Notes under the pieces: model-generated
Databases searched by the model: none
What the model saw: only the letters and a program-made list of their open reading frames with translations
What the model was told of the DNA's origin: nothing
In this document: positions 37,085-45,581 of the stretch, piece after piece
How the letters are laid out: the number at the start of each line of letters is the position of its first letter
Position numbering within the stretch: position 1 is the first letter of the stretch
Position numbers and translations under genes: made by a program
DNA from: Methanobacterium spitsbergense
GTDB lineage: Archaea; Methanobacteriota; Methanobacteria; Methanobacteriales; Methanobacteriaceae
Direction of reading: 5' to 3'
Assembly: GCF_019931065.1 (NCBI RefSeq)
Contig: NZ_JAIOUQ010000007.1
Coordinates: 121,623-185,622, forward strand
DNA length: 64,000 bases

Positions 37085-38476
37085 ATGCGATTGGAAAAGG
37101 ATTCATTGGGTGAAAAAGAGATCCCATCAGGGGTTTATTATGGTATTCAGACTTTACGTGCAGTGGAAAATTTTCCAGTAAGTGGCAGGACTGAAAGAAC
37201 CGAATTGATTTATGCGTATGTAACAGTTAAAAAAGCAGCTGTTATCACCAACATGAAACTAGGTTCCCTTGATAATGAAAGGGGAGAGGCGATTTTAAAA
37301 GCTGCAGATGATGTACTTCATGGTAAATTAGCAGATCAATTTCCTGTTGATCTTTACCAATCAGGAGCTGGCACTTCATTCAATATGAATATAAACGAAG
37401 TACTTGCCAACAGGGCATTAGAAATTTTAAACAGAAATAAAGGTGAATATGATTATTTAAGCCCCAACGATCATGTAAATGCATCCCAATCGAGTAACGA
37501 TACATTTCCCACAGCGTCTCATATTGCAATTATAAAAGAATCTGACAAACTTTACAAGACCCTCATCAATTTGGGTGGTTCATTTAAATCGAAAGGTAAA
37601 CAACTTTCAGATACTCCTAAATCAGGACGCACTCATCTTATGGATGCTATGCCTGTAACATTAGGTGATGAATTCATAGCCTATGGCAATGCAATTATTC
37701 GTGCAGCAAAGGAAATACATGAAAAGAGGAATAATCTGCTTGAAGTAGCAATAGGAGGTACTGCTACAGGAACTGGGGTTAACACACCTGTTTTTTATAG
37801 GGATAATGTGGTTAAGAAACTTGCTGAACTAACATCACTCGATCTGATCCCTGCCAAAGACAGTCTAGAAGCTTTACAAAGTAGATCGCAGATTTCGAAT
37901 TTATCTGGAGCTCTAAGAGAACTTGCACACGATTTAATTAGAATATCGAATGATCTGCGGTTAATGGGATCAGGACCAACTTCAGGATTTGCTGAGATAA
38001 ATTTACCTCCAGTTCAACCCGGATCGTCTATAATGCCTGGAAAGTTCAACCCAGTAATGGCAGAATGTCTCAATATGATTTCATTTCAGATTATAGGAAA
38101 TGATACGACAGTATCTTTAGCTGCACAGGCAGGACAGTTTGAATTGAACGTAATGACTCCTATAATGACTTCCAATATTTTGGATTCAATTTCATTTCTA
38201 AATAATTATCTACCTATATTCCAGACAAAGTGCGTTGAAGGAATTACTGCTAATAACGATAGATTAAAAACTATTGCTGAAATGAATCCAAGTTTTGCAA
38301 CTGTTCTTTCGCCAAAGATTGGATATATTAAGGCAGCAGAACTTGTTAAGCAAGCTATGGGCAGTAAAAAATCTATCAGAGACATTGTGGTGATTAGAGG
38401 AATTCTTTCAGAAGAGGAAGCAGACGAACTTTTAGATTTAAAAACCATCTCAAAAAATTTATACACCAAAGAATGA
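37085..38476 (+). CDS. aspA: Aspartate ammonia-lyase
   Basis: A 463-aa class II fumarase/aspartase. LGEKEIPSGVYYGIQTLRAVENF, the DQFPVDLYQSGAGTSFNMN run, NDHVNASQSSND, and GSSIMPGKFNPVMAE (SS loop with catalytic Ser) are seen. The N-terminal pattern and the whole layout favour aspartase over fumarase. It would turn L-aspartate into fumarate and ammonia, giving the substrate of the adjoining fumarate reductase. It begins 2 nt after frdB, after GAGGAGG. That enzymes for aspartate and fumarate sit in one operon is the main functional clue here. Confidence 0.88.
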   Translation: MRLEKDSLGEKEIPSGVYYGIQTLRAVENFPVSGRTERTELIYAYVTVKKAAVITNMKLGSLDNERGEAILKAADDVLHGKLADQFPVDLYQSGAGTSFNMNINEVLANRALEILNRNKGEYDYLSPNDHVNASQSSNDTFPTASHIAIIKESDKLYKTLINLGGSFKSKGKQLSDTPKSGRTHLMDAMPVTLGDEFIAYGNAIIRAAKEIHEKRNNLLEVAIGGTATGTGVNTPVFYRDNVVKKLAELTSLDLIPAKDSLEALQSRSQISNLSGALRELAHDLIRISNDLRLMGSGPTSGFAEINLPPVQPGSSIMPGKFNPVMAECLNMISFQIIGNDTTVSLAAQAGQFELNVMTPIMTSNILDSISFLNNYLPIFQTKCVEGITANNDRLKTIAEMNPSFATVLSPKIGYIKAAELVKQAMGSKKSIRDIVVIRGILSEEEADELLDLKTISKNLYTKE

Positions 38477-38506
38477 ACACTCAATTAAGATAGAGGTTAG
38501 TTAAAA

Positions 38507-39760
38507 ATGAAATATATCTGCACTTATTGTAACATTTATGCATATGATGAGGATAAGGGAGATCCTGAAACAAATCTTGAACCAGGTACTAGTTTGGATG
38601 AATTCCCTGATTCATGGCTGTGTCCTGTATGTGGAATGCCCAAAGAATACTTGCAAGAAGTGCGAGATGATATTTTTTCGCTTAAAATGACCGCATACAA
38701 CGAAACACAACATGAATCAAAAGATCTGAATTATTACCGTTCCATAGCCCGTAAAATGCTTATAGGTATCTGTGGTGAATTCTCAGTATGTGATGGACAG
38801 CCCGATAGAATATGTACTGGACAGAAATTTGGAGCACCCATAGGTTTTGGAGGTGCTGGCCAAGGAAAGACTTTTGAAGCAAATTACAATACTCTTCAGG
38901 ATTACAAACTTAAAATGTGTGTTATCAAAGCACATCATGAACCAGAAATGTCAGTTCCAATATTTGGGAAGAAAATAACTCTACCTGTTATGAGTGCCAG
39001 TCTTTCTGGAGTTAAAAGTAGTATGAATGATGTTGTACCCGAAGATGCATTTTACAGGGGTCTTTTAAAGGGTGCGATGTCTTCAGGTTCAATAGGTTTG
39101 GTTGGAAATACACCACACAGTCCTGATGACCTGGGAGTTAATATTGTTGGTGAAAATAAAGGATGGGGCATACCAATATTCAAACCACAATCACAGGAAC
39201 GACTCATCCAGCTAATGCATTTAGCTGAAAAACTGAATGTAATTGCTGTAGGTGTTGATCTTGAAGGTGCAGGTTCCACAATATGGAATAGTTCCAAAAA
39301 ACCTGTTTACAGAAAAAGTGAAAATGATCTCATAGAACTGGTTGATTCAACTGAAAAACCTGTAATATTCAAGGGGATAATGAGTAAGGAAGATGCAGTC
39401 AAAGTTCTAGATTCGGGTGCTGGTGCATGTTATGTATCCAATCATGGAGGTAGAGTACTCGATGGTGGCCAGGGAATGGCGGAAGTGCTTCCAGAGATTG
39501 CAAATGAAATTTCTGGAAAGATCCCAATACTGGCTGATGGGGCTGTTAGAACGGGATATGATGTTCTCAAAGTTCTGGCATTAGGTGCTGATGTTGCACT
39601 GATAGGTAGGCCTATAGCAAGGTTATCGCTAGCAGGAGGAGAGGTAGCTGTGAAAATGTATTATAAATATGTTAAAGATGATCTTCGACGGGCAATGATA
39701 TTAACTGGATGTAATGACCTTAAAGATGCAAATATGAGTATTATAACAAGATCTCATTAA
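38507..39760 (+). CDS. Rubredoxin domain fused to FMN-dependent alpha-hydroxyacid dehydrogenase
   Basis: A 417-aa fusion. Residues 1-55 are a rubredoxin: YICTYCNIYAYD, PGTSLDEFPDSWLCPVCG, iron ligands CxxC and CPVCG. From about residue 75 an FMN TIM barrel of the lactate/glycolate oxidase type follows, with YVSNHGGRVLDGG (catalytic His and Arg), ILADGAVRTGYDVLKVLALGADVALIGRP. Three extra Cys (GICGEFSVCDGQPDRICTG, residues about 85-105) could bind another cluster. Presumably a 2-hydroxyacid is oxidised and electrons leave via the rubredoxin; the substrate is unknown. Last gene of the frdAB-aspA operon. Confidence 0.88.
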   Translation: MKYICTYCNIYAYDEDKGDPETNLEPGTSLDEFPDSWLCPVCGMPKEYLQEVRDDIFSLKMTAYNETQHESKDLNYYRSIARKMLIGICGEFSVCDGQPDRICTGQKFGAPIGFGGAGQGKTFEANYNTLQDYKLKMCVIKAHHEPEMSVPIFGKKITLPVMSASLSGVKSSMNDVVPEDAFYRGLLKGAMSSGSIGLVGNTPHSPDDLGVNIVGENKGWGIPIFKPQSQERLIQLMHLAEKLNVIAVGVDLEGAGSTIWNSSKKPVYRKSENDLIELVDSTEKPVIFKGIMSKEDAVKVLDSGAGACYVSNHGGRVLDGGQGMAEVLPEIANEISGKIPILADGAVRTGYDVLKVLALGADVALIGRPIARLSLAGGEVAVKMYYKYVKDDLRRAMILTGCNDLKDANMSIITRSH

Positions 39761-39782
39761 TTACCATAATACAAATAAAATT

Positions 39783-39799
39783 TCATACATCATGTATGA
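39783..39799. terminator. Perfect 17-nt palindrome after the frd operon
   Basis: TCATACAT (39783-39790), C, ATGTATGA (39792-39799), 22 nt after the last stop. The stem is perfect and no T tract follows. It may be a transcript-end hairpin or a dyad for a dimeric regulator. Confidence 0.5.
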
Positions 39800-40118
39800 T
39801 TTAATTTAAAATAATAACAGGAATTGTTCAATTATTTAAAATATCTTTATTTAGAAAAACTTATCAAAATATTGCATTTACAATTCTTTCTGATATTATT
39901 AACTGAAATTTTTTAAAGATTCCTTTTAGGCATAAATTGGATATGATAATTTTATATAGATGTTGAAGGTTCATAGTAGTAAATACTATTATTATAAAAA
40001 AAGAGAATTCAAATTTACGTTTAAATTTTATCATATACTAAATAATTTCAGATGGAATATAATATTTAATTATTAAAATTGATCAATAAATTTTTTGGAA
40101 AGAACTATCGGTGAAATC
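39800..40118. other. Gene-free gap before glmS
   Basis: About 320 bp. A TATA-like TTTTATATAGA at about 39950-39960 may be the glmS promoter, which would give a leader of roughly 140 nt. I looked for a glmS ribozyme and did not see its conserved core. Confidence 0.4.
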
Positions 40119-41894
40119 ATGTGCGGAATTGTAGCATGTATAATTAATGACGAAGCAGCGCCAGTACTTTTAGAGTGCGTTCGAAGGTTAGAATACAGAG
40201 GATATGATTCTGTTGGGCTAGCAACGCTTTCTGGAGATATATATATCAAAAAAGGCGAAGGTAAAATAGATGATGTCCAGAAAAGGTTGGATTTAACAGA
40301 TATTCCGGGTAATATGGGAATAGCTCATGTTAGGTGGGCAACTCATGGACTTCCCACAGGAATAAATGCCCATCCACAAACAGATTGTAAAAAAAGGATA
40401 GCGGTAGTTCATAATGGGATAATTGAAAATTATAAAGAATTGAAGGCTAATCTTGAAGATGAAGGCCATATATTCGCTTCAGAAACAGATACTGAAGTTT
40501 TATCACATTTAATAGAAAAGTACATGGAAATGGGAAATGGTTTGGAAGTTGCAACTAGATTAGCAACAAAGGATATTAAAGGATCTTATGCAATTGCAGT
40601 AATTTCTGCTGATGAACCAAACAAAATAATAGGCGTTAGAAAAGAAAGTCCGTTAATAGTGGGTGTGGGAGAAAAAGAATCCTTTATAGCATCAGATGTT
40701 CCTGCAATATTGGAACACACTAAAAATGTTATTTACCTAAATGATAACGAAATGGTTATATTGCGCCCTGATGGTGTTGTAATAAAGGATATGGATGGAA
40801 ATATCCTTGATAATAAAGTAAATATAATTGATTGGTCTTCTGACATGGCAGAAAAAGGGGGATTCAAACATTTCATGCTGAAAGAAATACACGAACAGCC
40901 GGATGTTGTTAAAAATACGCTTATGGAATTTTCAGAGATTGAGAAAGTTGTTGGTAAGTTTTCTAAATTCAAAAGAATATGTTTTGTTGCTTGTGGAACA
41001 TCATTCCACGCATCCCTTGTTGGAAAATATTTATTTGAAACATTATTGGGAATTCCTACAGATGTTTTGTTATCATCGGAATTTTTATTCTCAGAAGGAG
41101 CCCTTGACAAAGATACACTGGTGATATTAATAACCCAATCTGGAGAAACTGCAGACACATTGAAAGCTCTGAAAATAGCAAATAAAAAATCAGAAACCCT
41201 TGCAATAGTCAATGTTCTTGGGAGCACAGCTACAAGAGAAGCTGATCATGTTATTTATACTAGAGCCGGACCAGAAATAGGTGTTGCTGCCACTAAAACA
41301 TATGTATGTCAATTAGTTTCAATTTATATGCTTGTTAGTGCTATGAGTGGTAATGATAAACTTTTAGCAGAGCTTCAAAAGGTTCCAGACCATATGAAAC
41401 AGGCACTTGAAAATGAAGACCATATTATTGAGATAGCTAAGAAATATAAAGATGCAAATGATTTCTTTTTCATTGGAAGGGGATTTTCCTATCCTACTGC
41501 ACTGGAAGGTGCATTAAAACTTAAAGAAATAACATATATACATGGTGAAGGTTATGCTGCAGGTGAGCTTAAACATGGGCCATTAGCACTTATAGATGAT
41601 AATGTGCCTGTTTTAGCAGTTGTACCTCCTGGTGAAAGCCACGATAAAACTCTAAGCAATATAGAAGAAGTAAAAGCAAGAGGTGCCAAGGTAATTGCTG
41701 TTGGTTCTTCAAAGGATGAGGTATTAAAATCTGAATCACATGACATCATGGGATTTGATGGAGATATAAGTGAAATGTTATCTCCAATACCCTATGTAGT
41801 GCCATTGCAACTCCTATCCTACTATATCAGTGTTGAAAGGGGAATAGATCCAGATAAACCAAAAAACCTTGCTAAATGTGTAACAGTAGAGTAA
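40119..41894 (+). CDS. glmS: Glutamine-fructose-6-phosphate aminotransferase (isomerising)
   Basis: A 591-aa GlmS. The N-terminal Cys nucleophile (MCGIVACI), the [14 protein letters not shown] and HVRWATHG regions of the amidotransferase half, and two SIS domains (residues about 290-430 and 460-591) with the catalytic LAKCVTVE end. It makes glucosamine 6-phosphate for cell-wall amino sugars. ATG 40119 is fixed because Cys must follow Met, and GGTGA is 5 nt before. Pairs functionally with galU and galE and uppS. Confidence 0.97.
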   Translation: MCGIVACIINDEAAPVLLECVRRLEYRGYDSVGLATLSGDIYIKKGEGKIDDVQKRLDLTDIPGNMGIAHVRWATHGLPTGINAHPQTDCKKRIAVVHNGIIENYKELKANLEDEGHIFASETDTEVLSHLIEKYMEMGNGLEVATRLATKDIKGSYAIAVISADEPNKIIGVRKESPLIVGVGEKESFIASDVPAILEHTKNVIYLNDNEMVILRPDGVVIKDMDGNILDNKVNIIDWSSDMAEKGGFKHFMLKEIHEQPDVVKNTLMEFSEIEKVVGKFSKFKRICFVACGTSFHASLVGKYLFETLLGIPTDVLLSSEFLFSEGALDKDTLVILITQSGETADTLKALKIANKKSETLAIVNVLGSTATREADHVIYTRAGPEIGVAATKTYVCQLVSIYMLVSAMSGNDKLLAELQKVPDHMKQALENEDHIIEIAKKYKDANDFFFIGRGFSYPTALEGALKLKEITYIHGEGYAAGELKHGPLALIDDNVPVLAVVPPGESHDKTLSNIEEVKARGAKVIAVGSSKDEVLKSESHDIMGFDGDISEMLSPIPYVVPLQLLSYYISVERGIDPDKPKNLAKCVTVE

Positions 41895-42158
41895 AACTTG
41901 GATCTAATTACTTTAAATATATTTTTTTATATTCTTTTCATTTATTGGATTGGGAAATAAGTTTTTTCAGTATTATTTCATATTCTGCCTAGTTGCATAC
42001 AGATTAGTAAGGATATAAATGTTTTGAATAATATAACCAATATGAAGATCAGTCACGGATTACTTAGGTTGTCCAAAAATAATTTTAACCAAAATTTGTT
42101 AATTAAAATCAAAAATATTAAAAAATAGTATTTAAATTAAATTTTATGGTAGATTAAA

Positions 42159-42458
42159 ATGAATCCAAAGAAATCAGGAACTTTGTTTATAGTGTTGATG
42201 ATAGCACTAATTGCATTTGGAACTGCTTCAGCTGCGAATGTGGCAAATGTGGGAACTAACTTATTTGATGGTTTAACCATATCAAATTTGAGTTTGACCA
42301 GTTTGGGCGGACAAGAGCAGATCACAGCTATTGGAGATCCTTCATTTGAACCTGTTTATGTTACAAAGAGGATTGTATACAATATAACCAATGAAACTCC
42401 TGTAACTCCTATAAATAATACAAATAATAGTACTTTATCAACAAATTCCGGTAATTAA
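42159..42458 (+). CDS. Small secreted or membrane-anchored peptide
   Basis: A 99-aa protein with a clear signal peptide: basic MNPKKSG, hydrophobic TLFIVLMIALIAFG, and a cleavage-like ASA site at about residue 24-26. The mature part is short, Thr/Asn-rich, with possible N-glycosylation sequons (NNT, NNS) at the end. No known domain. It follows a 264-bp gap without a gene after glmS. Its function is unknown. Confidence 0.7.
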   Translation: MNPKKSGTLFIVLMIALIAFGTASAANVANVGTNLFDGLTISNLSLTSLGGQEQITAIGDPSFEPVYVTKRIVYNITNETPVTPINNTNNSTLSTNSGN

Positions 42459-42652
42459 TCTATTATATTAACACTAGACTGGATACAACTCTTTTTTTTC
42501 TATGATATTTTCAAAACTCAGTTTTATAAATATCTAAGAATGTTTAAAATAAAAAAAGATATTAAGAATATACAAATAAAAAGATTTGAAACATAATTTA
42601 AGTATTTATAATTATAATACATTATAAACGTGGATGTTAAAAAGGTGATTTA

Positions 42653-43225
42653 ATGCCAGATAATCAAGTAGGAGAAAAAATACGTCAGTTAAGAGAGAGT
42701 AAAAATATTTCAATCGAAGAACTTGCAGAGAAAAGTCAAATCAGTGTAGATCTGGTTGAAAGACTTGAAGGTAATGCAGTAATACCATCACTATCCCCAT
42801 TATTAAAGATTGCGAAGGTTTTGGATGTGCGTTTAGGCACATTTTTAGACGACGCCCCACAAACAGGTCCGGTTGTTGTTAAATCAGGTAAATCAGAAAA
42901 TGTAACAAGATTTTCTGGTAAAAATAGTAATCTTAAGGACAGTACACTGGATTTTTACTCACTTGCATCTGGAAAAACCGACAGACATATGGAACCATTC
43001 TTAATTGATGTACACCCACCAGAAACAGAAGATTATCAATTATCATCACACGAAGGTGAAGAGTTTATTTTTGTTATGAACGGTGAAATAGAAGTTCTTT
43101 ATGGTAAAGAGACCTACCTGGTTTCTGAAGGGGATAGTATTTACTACGATTCTGTTGTGCCACATGATTTACATGCACATGGCGGTGACGCTAAAATTTT
43201 GGCTGTTGTATACACTCCTATTTAA
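42653..43225 (+). CDS. XRE-type regulator with cupin domain
   Basis: A 190-aa protein: residues 7-62 form a helix-turn-helix ([54 protein letters not shown]); residues 115-190 are a cupin barrel with ligand-type residues in [21 protein letters not shown] and VPHDLHAH. Such proteins sense a small molecule and regulate neighbouring genes. AGGTGAT precedes ATG 42653. It is followed by a thioesterase and an acyl-CoA ligase in the same direction, an arrangement I recall from Methanobacteriales, which it may control. Confidence 0.9.
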   Translation: MPDNQVGEKIRQLRESKNISIEELAEKSQISVDLVERLEGNAVIPSLSPLLKIAKVLDVRLGTFLDDAPQTGPVVVKSGKSENVTRFSGKNSNLKDSTLDFYSLASGKTDRHMEPFLIDVHPPETEDYQLSSHEGEEFIFVMNGEIEVLYGKETYLVSEGDSIYYDSVVPHDLHAHGGDAKILAVVYTPI

Positions 43226-43297
43226 GAATAAACAGTAATCAAATGAATCTGACTTTAACAGAAATATAAAAATAATAAAATATTTAAGAGGCTTTAA

Positions 43298-43729
43298 ATG
43301 TATAAGACAGTTGTTACACCAAGATTTGGTGATATTGATGGACTTCGTCATGTTAATAATACAGTACTTGCAATATGGTTTGAACAAGCCAGAAATCCAA
43401 TATTCAGAATGTTTACACCCGATTTGGATCTGAGCTACGAGAACTGGAAACTCATAATGGTGAGAACAGAATTCGATTTTCTAAGTGAAATGTATTATGG
43501 GGAAGATGTGGAGATAAGGACATACATCCTAAAAATAGGAAATAGTTCATTTACAATGGGACACGAAGCCTGGCAAAATGGAAAGCTCAGGGTCAAGGGA
43601 GAAGCAGTGTTAGTACATTTCGATTTTATAGAGAAAAAAAGTGTACCTATCCCAGATTCGATCAGGTCACAGTTAAATGAACATTTGATGATAGAAGATG
43701 CATGTAAAATATTTGATGATAATAAATAA
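43298..43729 (+). CDS. Acyl-CoA thioesterase (4HBT hot-dog fold)
   Basis: A 143-aa hot-dog protein: [23 protein letters not shown] is the typical 4-hydroxybenzoyl-CoA thioesterase start with the active Asp and the long central helix. GAGG precedes the ATG. It lies between an XRE-cupin regulator and an acyl-CoA ligase, so these probably handle one carboxylic acid or CoA ester. The acid itself cannot be read. Confidence 0.87.
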   Translation: MYKTVVTPRFGDIDGLRHVNNTVLAIWFEQARNPIFRMFTPDLDLSYENWKLIMVRTEFDFLSEMYYGEDVEIRTYILKIGNSSFTMGHEAWQNGKLRVKGEAVLVHFDFIEKKSVPIPDSIRSQLNEHLMIEDACKIFDDNK

Positions 43730-43773
43730 ATCAGATATTTACAATAATTATTAATGATTTGGGGGTTGGAGAC

Positions 43774-45435
43774 ATGCTTTTTACAGAAGATACCATTGGC
43801 GATCTGTTTGAAAAAGAGGTTAAAAATCATCCTGATAGAGATTTTATAATTTATCCTGATAGGGATCTTAGATTTACATATAAGGATTTTGATGAACGTG
43901 TCAACATGTTTGCCAAGGGCCTTTTGTCATTAGGCATAACTAAAGGAGATCATGTAGGCATATGGGCTAAAAACGTGCCAGACTGGCTCACTTTTATGTT
44001 TGCAACAGCCAAGATAGGAGTTGTTCTTGTTACTGTTAACACAGCATACAAAGGTCATGAACTTGAATATGTACTTGAACAGTCGGATATGAAAGCTCTG
44101 GCAATTATAGATGGATATCAGGATGTTGATTACATTAATATTATGAACGAATTAGTTCCAGAACTCAAAACTCAGGAGAGAGGAAGTCTTAAAAGCAAAA
44201 AATTTCCATTTTTAGAACATGTAATCTATATCGGCCAGGAAAAACATAGAGGTATGTATAACACAAATGAATTAATGCTTTTGGGTAAGCATACAGATGA
44301 TTCTGAACTTCTAAAGGTTAAAAAAACAGTGAGCAATAACGATGCAGTGAATATGCAGTACACTTCGGGTACCACTGGATTCCCTAAGGGTGTAATGTTG
44401 ACCCACAGAAATATCCTCAACAATGGATATTATATTGGTGAAAGACAAAAATTCAAAGGAGAAGACAGATTATGTATCACGGTGCCATTATTCCATTGTT
44501 TTGGTATTGTATTAGCAGTCATGGCTATAATAACCCATGGGGCTACTGTGGTAATGATTGAACTCTTTGACCCGTTAATGGTACTTGCCGCAGTGCAAAA
44601 GGAAAAATGCACAGCCCTGTATGGAGTACCAACCATGTTTATTGCAGAATTCAGCCACCCAATGTTCGATATGTTTGACCTTTCTTCACTGCGTACAGGG
44701 ATCATGGCAGGTTCACCATGTCCAATCGAAGCAATGAAGAAAGTTGTTAAAGATATGAATATGACACAGATAACTAGTGTTTACGGACTAACAGAAGGTT
44801 CACCTGGTTTTACTCAGACCAGTGTAGATGATCCTCTGGAGAAACGTGTGGAAACAGTGGGAAAACCACTGCCCAACTGTGAGGTTAAAATTGTAGACCC
44901 TGAAACAGGTGAAACACTTAGACCAAACATGACGGGTGAAATATGTTGTAAAGGTTACAATGTAATGAAAGGATACTACAAAATGCCAGAAAAAACTAAA
45001 GAAGTTATTGATGAAGATGGATGGCTTCACAGTGGAGATCTGGCCACTTGCGACGATGAAGGATATTACTCTATTGTTGGACGGATCAAAGACATGATCA
45101 TCAGAGGTGGGGAAAACATATACCCTCGTGAAATAGAGGAGTTCATTCACACAATTGATGGGGTAATGGATGTACAAGTAGTGGGCATACCCGATGAAAA
45201 GTATGGGGAAATCATTGGTGCATTTGTAATAAAAGAAAAGGAGGCACAGTTAACTGCAGAAGATATCAGAGATTATGCTGTAAACAAAATTGCACGTTAC
45301 AAGGTACCTAAACATATTTTCTTCGTAGATGAGTTCCCACTCACTGCAAGTGGTAAGATTCAAAAGTTTAAATTAAGGGATCAGGCAGTTGAGTTAATAA
45401 AAATGGGAAATGAAACCGAAGATAATGTTTTATGA
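43774..45435 (+). CDS. AMP-dependent acyl-CoA synthetase
   Basis: A 553-aa adenylate-forming enzyme. The AMP-binding loop [11 protein letters not shown], the Y(G)LTEG and [15 protein letters not shown] motifs, the hinge [37 protein letters not shown], and the catalytic Lys in GKIQKFK near the C-terminus are all seen. It activates a fatty or aromatic acid to its CoA thioester. ATG 43774 has GGAG 4 nt upstream, where an in-frame ATG-free extension to 43759 is not preferred. Third gene of the trio. Confidence 0.93.
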   Translation: MLFTEDTIGDLFEKEVKNHPDRDFIIYPDRDLRFTYKDFDERVNMFAKGLLSLGITKGDHVGIWAKNVPDWLTFMFATAKIGVVLVTVNTAYKGHELEYVLEQSDMKALAIIDGYQDVDYINIMNELVPELKTQERGSLKSKKFPFLEHVIYIGQEKHRGMYNTNELMLLGKHTDDSELLKVKKTVSNNDAVNMQYTSGTTGFPKGVMLTHRNILNNGYYIGERQKFKGEDRLCITVPLFHCFGIVLAVMAIITHGATVVMIELFDPLMVLAAVQKEKCTALYGVPTMFIAEFSHPMFDMFDLSSLRTGIMAGSPCPIEAMKKVVKDMNMTQITSVYGLTEGSPGFTQTSVDDPLEKRVETVGKPLPNCEVKIVDPETGETLRPNMTGEICCKGYNVMKGYYKMPEKTKEVIDEDGWLHSGDLATCDDEGYYSIVGRIKDMIIRGGENIYPREIEEFIHTIDGVMDVQVVGIPDEKYGEIIGAFVIKEKEAQLTAEDIRDYAVNKIARYKVPKHIFFVDEFPLTASGKIQKFKLRDQAVELIKMGNETEDNVL

Positions 45436-45581
45436 ATAAATAAGGAATAAATCGGGATTAATTCCATCCTTAAATTTATCAATATTTTTTTTCATTTTTT
45501 AACTAAAGACTTTTATTTGATTGATCATATTAGTTCTAAACTAATTTTATTTAAAGAATATATAGGGATACAGATAAAAAG

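Noticed and set aside
37085..38476. Class II fumarase (FumC) instead of aspartase
   Set aside because: The N-terminal LGEKEIP..YYGIQTLRAVENF and DQFPVD..GAGTS layout fit aspartase better; an enzyme assay is needed to be certain.
39800..40118. glmS ribozyme upstream of glmS
   Set aside because: The conserved ribozyme core is not visible and these ribozymes are bacterial.
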